A stretch of 64,000 nt of DNA from an uncultured Pseudomonadota bacterium (lineage in GTDB: Bacteria > Pseudomonadota > Gammaproteobacteria > Burkholderiales > SG8-39): NCBI GenBank assembly GCA_903834835.1, contig CAILKO010000047.1, positions 1 through 64,000 on the forward strand, read 5' to 3'. The translations under genes were made by a program, and so were the position numbers. The notes under the pieces were generated by a model. That model saw nothing but the letters and a program-made list of their open reading frames with translations, was not told where the DNA came from and did not search any database. Below, piece after piece: positions 58,737-64,000 of this stretch (positions are counted from its first letter, which is position 1; each line of letters opens with the position of its first letter).

Positions 58737-59444
58737 ATGTCGAACAATCCAACCCAGCATGTGCTCCTGGTCGAAGATGACCCGGTCATGGCCATCGTGC
58801 TCTCGCGCCATCTGGAAAAGCAGGGGTACACCGTCAGCATAGAGGACAACGGCGCCCGCGCACTGGCTCGGGTCATGGCCGAGTCTCCGGCCGCGGTAAT
58901 CCTGGACGGCAACCTGCCCGGCAAGGACGGCTTCGAGGTCTGCAGAGAGTTGCGCACCAAATACCGTGGCGCGGTGATCATGCTTACCGGGCGGGACGAG
59001 GACATCGACCGCATTTTCGGGCTCGAACTCGGGGCGGACGACTATCTCGTCAAACCGATCGAGCCGCGCGTGGTCGCAGCCCACCTGAAGGCATGCCTTC
59101 GGCGGACCGATTCCCCTGGAGGCGACAACGAGGCTGACGAGGTCCGATACGGAAGCTTCAGTATTAGCCGCGCGACTCGGGTCGTGACGCTTTCCGGCCA
59201 GGAGGTTCCGCTCACCACTGCCGAATTCGAACTGCTCTGGCTCCTCGCCTCGCGCGCCGGAACCGTGCTTTCGCGCGACGACATCATGAGCGGCATGCGC
59301 GGAATTGCACACGACGGCCTGGATCGCTCCATCGACATGCGTATCAGCCGGATCCGGAAGCGCCTCGGCGACGATGCCGATAGTCCGAGCCGCATCAAGA
59401 CTGTGCGAGGCAAGGGGTACCTCTTCAGCAGGACTGACTGGTAA
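58737..59444 (+). CDS. OmpR-family response regulator
   Basis: This 235-residue regulator has a receiver domain with acidic pocket VLLVEDDP, the phospho-acceptor Asp in VILDGNLPGKDG, the Thr in IMLTGRDED and the Lys in LVKPIEP. A winged-helix DNA-binding domain follows, with VPLTTAEFELLWLLASRAGTVLSRDDIM and DRSIDMRISRIRKRLGDD. It resembles RstA/TorR-type regulators. It follows the hybrid kinase after 56 bases; an upstream ATG at 58683 or the GTG overlapping the kinase stop could also be used. No target site was identified. Confidence 0.92.
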   Translation: MSNNPTQHVLLVEDDPVMAIVLSRHLEKQGYTVSIEDNGARALARVMAESPAAVILDGNLPGKDGFEVCRELRTKYRGAVIMLTGRDEDIDRIFGLELGADDYLVKPIEPRVVAAHLKACLRRTDSPGGDNEADEVRYGSFSISRATRVVTLSGQEVPLTTAEFELLWLLASRAGTVLSRDDIMSGMRGIAHDGLDRSIDMRISRIRKRLGDDADSPSRIKTVRGKGYLFSRTDW

Positions 59445-59481
59445 ACGTTGGCGCAGCCCTGGGGCGGTGCGGGTCAGCGGC

Positions 59482-60552
59482 TCAGCTGATCACGCCACCG
59501 CCGAGACATACTTTGCCTCGATAGAGCACCACCGACTGCCCGGGCGTCACCGCGCGCTGCGGGCGCTCGAAGGCGACATCGATCCCGGCATCGCCGACCG
59601 GCTGCGCAAGACAGACGGCATCCGCCTGCCGGTATCGGGTCTTGGCACCGTAAGCAGCCGGTTCCGGTGCCGCACCGCTTACCCAGCTCGCGTCCTGCGC
59701 CTCAAGCCGGCTGCGCATTAGAAGCGGGTGATCGTGTCCCTGGACCACCGTCAGCGTGTTGCTTTGAACATCTTTTTCCGCAACGTACCAGGCTTCGCCA
59801 TCCGCGTCACGCCGCCCGCCCAGACCGATCCCCTTGCGCTGACCTATCGTGTAGAAGGCAAGTCCGATGTGCTCTCCCACCCGCCGGCCACGATCATCCA
59901 CCATCGGGCCGGGAGTCCGCGGCAGGTAGCGGTCGAGGAAGGCCCGAAATGGTCTTTCTCCGATGAAGCAAATGCCGGTCGAATCCCTGCGCGCGTGGTT
60001 GGGCAACGCCGCCTCGCGCGCCATGCGCCTTACCTCTGCCTTCGCGAGACCACCCACCGGGAACAGGACACGCGAGAGCTGAGCCTGGTTCAGGCGGTGA
60101 AGGAAATAGCTCTGGTCCTTGAGCGGATCCAGGCCGCGCAGCAGTTCGAAACGTCCGTCGCGCTCGCGCACCTGCGCGTAGTGGCCCGTTGCGATATGAC
60201 CGGCGCCCAGCCGCATTGCGTGATCGAGGAATGCCTTGAACTTGATCTCCGCGTTGCACAGCACGTCCGGGTTCGGAGTCCGGCCGGCGCGATGCTCGCG
60301 TAGAAATTCGGCGAATACCCGCTCGCGATACTCCGCCGCGAAATTCACCGCCTCGAGTTCGATGCCTATCGTGTCCGCCACCGCTGCCGCGGAGATCAGG
60401 TCTTCGCGTGTGGAACAGTACTCGTCATTGTCATCGTCTTCCCAGTTCTTCATGAACAGGCCGATCACCTCGTAGCCTGCGCGCTTGAGCAGCAAGGCTG
60501 CCACAGCCGAGTCCACCCCGCCCGAGAGTCCGACCACCACCCGCTCGCTCAT
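59482..60552 (-). CDS. mnmA: tRNA-specific 2-thiouridylase MnmA
   Basis: MnmA thiolates U34 of tRNAs for Lys, Glu and Gln. The 356 residues have the PP-loop [15 protein letters not shown] at the N-terminus, the catalytic Cys in [14 protein letters not shown], a second Cys in [13 protein letters not shown] and the tRNA-recognising GHYAQVRE. The start is the ATG at 60552, ten bases after the nudJ stop, with AAGGG upstream; an open frame of 40 more codons lies inside nudJ. The pair nudJ-mnmA also occurs in E. coli. Confidence 0.97.
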   Translation of the reverse strand: MSERVVVGLSGGVDSAVAALLLKRAGYEVIGLFMKNWEDDDNDEYCSTREDLISAAAVADTIGIELEAVNFAAEYRERVFAEFLREHRAGRTPNPDVLCNAEIKFKAFLDHAMRLGAGHIATGHYAQVRERDGRFELLRGLDPLKDQSYFLHRLNQAQLSRVLFPVGGLAKAEVRRMAREAALPNHARRDSTGICFIGERPFRAFLDRYLPRTPGPMVDDRGRRVGEHIGLAFYTIGQRKGIGLGGRRDADGEAWYVAEKDVQSNTLTVVQGHDHPLLMRSRLEAQDASWVSGAAPEPAAYGAKTRYRQADAVCLAQPVGDAGIDVAFERPQRAVTPGQSVVLYRGKVCLGGGVIS

Positions 60553-60562
60553 GCGCCGCCCT

Positions 60563-61015
60563 TCACGCGTAGTCCGCGGAGATGACATCGATCGGGTAGC
60601 GCCGACCGGAGCGGTAGTCGCGTACGCATTGCAGCACGAGCGGCGAACGATGGTCCGCCGAGCGCGCCACAAGCTCGGACTCTGTCAGCCAGTGCAGACG
60701 AACAATCTCCCGGTCCAGCGCAAGTCCTGCAACCGGTCCGGAACACTCGCCGGCGAAGGCGAAACGAAGGAAGGTGACATCTTGCGGCGCGTAGCGCCAA
60801 CGGTAGATTCCCACCAGGGAACGCGCCTGGAAACGGTGCGCAGTCTCCTCCATCGCCTCTCTCTCACAGGCCTCCGTGAGACTTTCCCCGGGTTCCAGGT
60901 GGCCGGCCGGCTGGTTCAGTACCAGACGGCCGTCGATCTCTTCCTCGACCAGAAGATATCGCCCGTCCTTCTCGATGACCGCCGCGACGGTCACTAATGG
61001 TTTCCAGACATCCAC
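60563..61015 (-). CDS. nudJ: Nudix hydrolase, NudJ type
   Basis: NudJ hydrolyses phosphates of nucleotides and thiamine pyrimidine precursors. The 150 residues begin [21 protein letters not shown]. The Nudix box is [21 protein letters not shown] followed by a substituted AHRF region, with all catalytic glutamates present. NQPAGHLE is the typical NudJ form. It sits directly upstream of mnmA as in E. coli. The start at 61015 has no good ribosome binding site. The palindrome at 61098-61131 lies in the upstream gap. Confidence 0.88.
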   Translation of the reverse strand: MDVWKPLVTVAAVIEKDGRYLLVEEEIDGRLVLNQPAGHLEPGESLTEACEREAMEETAHRFQARSLVGIYRWRYAPQDVTFLRFAFAGECSGPVAGLALDREIVRLHWLTESELVARSADHRSPLVLQCVRDYRSGRRYPIDVISADYA

Positions 61016-61097
61016 GGCCGTTTCCGTTCCCTTGCTTTACGATTGGCGTCGCGCGCTTCGCAACGGAAGCATTGTAGCGGCCCTGAAGCGTTGGCAA

Positions 61098-61131
61098 GGG
61101 TAAATAGTAACTTATTTGTTACTATCTACCC
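61098..61131. repeat. Inverted repeat with TAGTAAC-N6-GTTACTA core between nudJ and corA
   Basis: Fourteen-base arms 61098-61111 and 61118-61131 pair with one mismatch around a six-base centre (TTATTT). The core TAGTAAC-N6-GTTACTA is identical to that of the palindrome at 151-182. It lies in the divergent gap between nudJ and corA, about 50 bases before corA, a good position for an operator. Confidence 0.65.
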
Positions 61132-61169
61132 TGAAAATGTCCAGAACACCGCCCCCCCCTTCGTGCAGT

Positions 61170-61175
61170 TATCAT
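61170..61175 (+). promoter_or_regulatory. -10 box of corA (leaderless arrangement)
   Basis: TATCAT ends six bases before the corA ATG at 61182, with no ribosome binding site between. RNA would begin at or next to the start codon. The -35 region is a C-run and poor. Confidence 0.3.
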
Positions 61176-61181
61176 CTGCCC

Positions 61182-62147
61182 ATGCTCCTCAATTGCGTCG
61201 CCTACCAGAATGGCTGCAAGCTCGCCGACATCGATCGCGCTCAGATACACGAGTACCTGACGCGTGCCGACTGCTTCGTGTGGGTCGCCCTGCGCGACGC
61301 GACCGAAGACGAGATCTCCGAGATGCAGGCGCAGTTCAATTTCCACCCGCTCGCGGTGGAGGACGCGCGTCACGGTCATCAACGTCCGAAAGTGGAGGAG
61401 TACGGCGATTCTCTCTTCGCGGTGCTGAAAATGGCCGAACTCAGCGGTGACCAACTGCGCATCGGGGAGGTCGACATTTTCGTGGGCCCGAACTACGTGC
61501 TGAGCATCCGGAACAACTCCGAACAGGGCTTTCTCGGCGTGCGCGCGCGATGCGAGCGCGAGCCCGAACTTCTGCGCCACGGATCGGGCTATGTGCTCTA
61601 TGCGCTGATGGATGCAGTGGTAGACCGATATTTCCCCGTGCTCGATGCTCTGGAAACGCGCCTCGAGTCGCTCGAGCACCGCATCTTCTCGGGCGACTCG
61701 CCGCGCGCCAACGTCGAAGCGCTTTACTACGTGAAGCAGGAGCTTACCGAGTTGAAGCACATCACGGCACCGCTGCTCGAGTCGGTCGGCCGCCTGCATG
61801 GCGGACGCGTGCCTCAGATATGTGCCGGCCTAGGGGAGTACTTCCGCGACATCAACGATCACCTCGTACGCCTCAACTACAGCATCGATTCCGCGCGTGA
61901 CACCGTCACGACCGCAATCCAGGTGAATCTCACGATGATTACGCTTGGAGAAAGCGAAGTCACCAAGCGGCTTGCCGCCTACGCCGCCCTGGTTGCGGTG
62001 CCGACCATGGTGGCCGGCATCTACGGCATGAACTTCGAACACATGCCCGAGTTGAAATGGACCTTCGGCTATCCGCTCACTCTTGCGGTCATGGCCCTTG
62101 TCGACGGCTACCTCTTCTACCGATTCCGCAAGGCGCGCTGGCTGTAG
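61182..62147 (+). CDS. corA: CorA-family magnesium/cobalt transporter
   Basis: CorA proteins are pentameric divalent cation channels of the inner membrane. The 321 residues have a large cytoplasmic N-domain and two C-terminal transmembrane helices. Between them is the selectivity signature YGMNFEHMPELKW. The last helix ends in the basic RFRKARWL. I chose the ATG at 61182, giving MLLNCVAYQNG; an ATG at 61137 is possible. Substrate preference (Mg, Co, Ni or Zn) cannot be told from the sequence. The upstream palindrome could regulate it. Confidence 0.92.
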   Translation: MLLNCVAYQNGCKLADIDRAQIHEYLTRADCFVWVALRDATEDEISEMQAQFNFHPLAVEDARHGHQRPKVEEYGDSLFAVLKMAELSGDQLRIGEVDIFVGPNYVLSIRNNSEQGFLGVRARCEREPELLRHGSGYVLYALMDAVVDRYFPVLDALETRLESLEHRIFSGDSPRANVEALYYVKQELTELKHITAPLLESVGRLHGGRVPQICAGLGEYFRDINDHLVRLNYSIDSARDTVTTAIQVNLTMITLGESEVTKRLAAYAALVAVPTMVAGIYGMNFEHMPELKWTFGYPLTLAVMALVDGYLFYRFRKARWL

Positions 62148-62224
62148 ACGGGAGAACTGCACCTAGGTGCCATCGGACTCCGGGGTGCATCCGGCTACCG
62201 CTGCACCACCGGACGGCGGCACGG

Positions 62225-62230
62225 ATAGAA
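62225..62230 (+). promoter_or_regulatory. -10 box of nadE (leaderless arrangement)
   Basis: TAGAAT ends five bases before the nadE ATG at 62236. No Shine-Dalgarno sequence precedes the start. The -35 position has no good match. Confidence 0.3.
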
Positions 62231-62235
62231 TGCGC

Positions 62236-64000
62236 CATGGCTACCCGATCCGTTTCCACAGCGCGCCTAGCCGCGCGGGGCCGCTCCGACGCTGCCTTCT
62301 TCAGTCTGTACCAGCATGGCTTCGCGCGCGTCGCGGTCGCGACACCCTCGCTGCGCGTGGCAGACCCGGAGTTCAACCTTTCCGGAACGCTCGCACTCGC
62401 CCGGGATGCGGCGCGAGCCAAGGCTGTGCTCGCCGTATTCCCCGAACTCGGACTCTCGGGGTATACCTGCGACGATCTGTTTCATCAGCGCGCGCTGCTC
62501 GAGGCCTCTGAATCCGCCCTGCTGTCCCTACTGGCGCAGACACGGACGCTGCCGGTCGTGCTGGTCGTCGGCCTCCCCGTGCAGGTGGACGGGATGCTCT
62601 ACAACTGCGCTGCCGTGACCTGTCGGGGAAAACTGCTCGGTCTGGTACCCAAGACCTATCTGCCGAACTATCGCGAGTTCTACGAAGCACGCCAGTTCAC
62701 TCCGGGCGACGTATGCGCGCGCGAGGAAGTCGACTTCGCCGGCCAGCGGGTGCCCTTCGGCTCGGACCTGTTGTTCCGGATGAAGGAGCTGCCGGGCTTC
62801 ACCCTGTTTGCAGAAATCTGCGAAGACCTCTGGGTACCGGCGCCGCCATCTTCGTTTGCCGCGCTGGCTGGCGCGACCGTAATCGCCAACCTGTCGGCAA
62901 GCAATATCACGGTCGGCAAGGACCGCTATCGTGCGCAGCTCGCGTCCAGCCAGTCCGCTCGGTGCCTTGCAGCCTATCTCTACAGTGCCTCCGGCGCGGG
63001 CGAATCCACTACGGACCTCGCCTGGGACGGGCACGGCATGATCTGCGAGAACGGCTCGCTCGTGGCGGAGTCCGCGCGCTTCTCGGACGCTGCCCAACTC
63101 ACCTGCGGCGATCTTGACCTCGACCGCTTGCTTGCCGATCGCATGCGGCAGAACACCTTCGCGGCCTCCGCACTGCGCCATGCCGAGGAAGTGGACCAGT
63201 TCCGCACGGTGGAATTTTCGCTACCCCTTCCAGTTGGCCACCTGCCACTTGCACGCACGATCGAGCGCTTCCCCTATGTTCCCGCCGACTCCGCCACGCG
63301 CGACGCGCGCTGCGAGGAGGTCTACCGGATCCAGGTTCAGGGGCTGACCGGACGGATGCGTGCAAGCGGCTCCAAGCACCTCGTAATCGGTGTATCCGGC
63401 GGACTTGACTCCACGCAGGCACTCCTCGTATGCGCACACGCGATGGACCGCCTCAAGCTGCCGCGCACGAATATCCACGCCTATTCAATGCCCGGCTTCG
63501 CAACCAGCGAGCGCACGCGCGGGCAGGCGCTCGGTCTGATGCGCGCACTCGGCGTGAGCGCCGCCGAAATCGATATCCGGCCCTCCTGCATGCAGATGCT
63601 GAAGGACATCGGTCACCCCTATGCGCGGGGCCGCAAGGTCTATGACATCGCATTCGAGAACGTGCAGGCTGGCGAGCGCACGAGTCACCTGTTCCGCCTC
63701 GCGAACCAGCAGGGCGGGATGGTGGTCGGGACGGGAGATCTGTCCGAACTCGCGCTGGGCTGGTGCACTTACGGAGTGGGCGACCACATGTCGCACTACA
63801 ACGTGAATGCGAGCGTGCCGAAAACGCTGATCCGCGACCTCATCGCCTGGGTCGCGGCATCGGGTGAGTTCGGCAAGGGCGCATCAGCTACCCTTCGCCG
63901 GGTACTCAACACTGAAATCAGCCCCGAACTGATCCCTGGGTCCGCGACCGGCCAGCCGGCTCAACTGAGCGAAGCTTCGATCGGCCCCTATGAACTGCAG
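62236..64000 (+). CDS. nadE: Glutamine-dependent NAD(+) synthetase, 3' end beyond window
   Basis: The enzyme amidates deamido-NAD with ammonia released from glutamine. The open frame runs from 62236 to the window end (588 codons) without a stop; the family is about 680 residues, so some 90 residues are missing. The N-terminal nitrilase-like glutaminase has the catalytic triad Glu in FPELGLSGY, Lys in VPKTYLPNYREFYE and Cys in FAEICEDLW. The synthetase domain has the PP-loop VSGGLDSTQALL and GTGDLSELALGWCTYG. The size and order match the long, Mycobacterium-type enzyme. Confidence 0.95.

Overview
The window is chromosomal DNA from a betaproteobacterium, most like the Rhodocyclales/Nitrosomonadales. 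The division and cell-wall cluster has the order mraZ-rsmH-ftsL-ftsI-murE-murF-mraY-murD-ftsW-murG-murC-murB-ddl-ftsQ-ftsA-ftsZ-lpxC. A DUF721 (DciA) gene, an M23 peptidase, secA, argJ, a DUF815 ATPase and a MutT-type hydrolase follow it, and hda-HAD-pcnB-folK-dgk-panC lies on the other side. The protein families and the meso-DAP-type MurE point to a Gram-negative cell. The genus cannot be named from the sequence alone.

Layout. 1-182: the 3' end of an IS30-type transposase and a perfect 32-bp palindrome. 206-8650: a housekeeping block on the minus strand, with DUF721 on plus. 8782-26581: the complete dcw cluster on the minus strand, read from a promoter near 26654-26681 that carries three 10-bp MraZ boxes. 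26965-34007: a 2-hydroxyacid dehydrogenase, purM (minus) and the plus-strand hda-to-panC run. 34561-39994: a diffusible-signal-factor (DSF) quorum-sensing locus. It holds an RpfF-type synthase, an RpfG-RpfC phosphorelay pair and a haem-oxygenase-fold putative di-iron oxidase. 40112-45814: a RibB with a degenerate GTP cyclohydrolase II domain, then an orphan dmpEFG lower meta-cleavage module and small redox genes. 45862-51427: tRNA-Leu(CAA), queA-tgt and yajC-secD-secF. 51476-64000: a membrane-fused spermidine-synthase-like protein, purB, a GST, a hybrid histidine kinase with its response regulator, mnmA-nudJ, a CorA-type transporter and a glutamine-dependent NAD synthetase cut by the window end.

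The most interesting region is the DSF locus. RpfF would make a cis-2-unsaturated fatty acid, RpfC would sense it, and RpfG would lower c-di-GMP. The extra gene at 35602-36267 carries a ligand pattern like that of haem-oxygenase-like di-iron oxidases. One characterised member of that superfamily, UndA, acts on C12 fatty acids, so chemical tailoring or turnover of the signal is a testable idea. In addition, rpfG ends in a run of nine G that overlaps the start of rpfC. A single +1 slip there would join the two proteins in frame.

Other notable points are a palindrome core (TAGTAAC-N6-GTTACTA) found both at 151-182 and upstream of corA, and several genes (queA, ribB, corA, nadE) whose -10-like box lies 5 to 8 bases before the start codon, suggesting leaderless mRNAs. 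All assignments come from reading the sequence. No database search was run.
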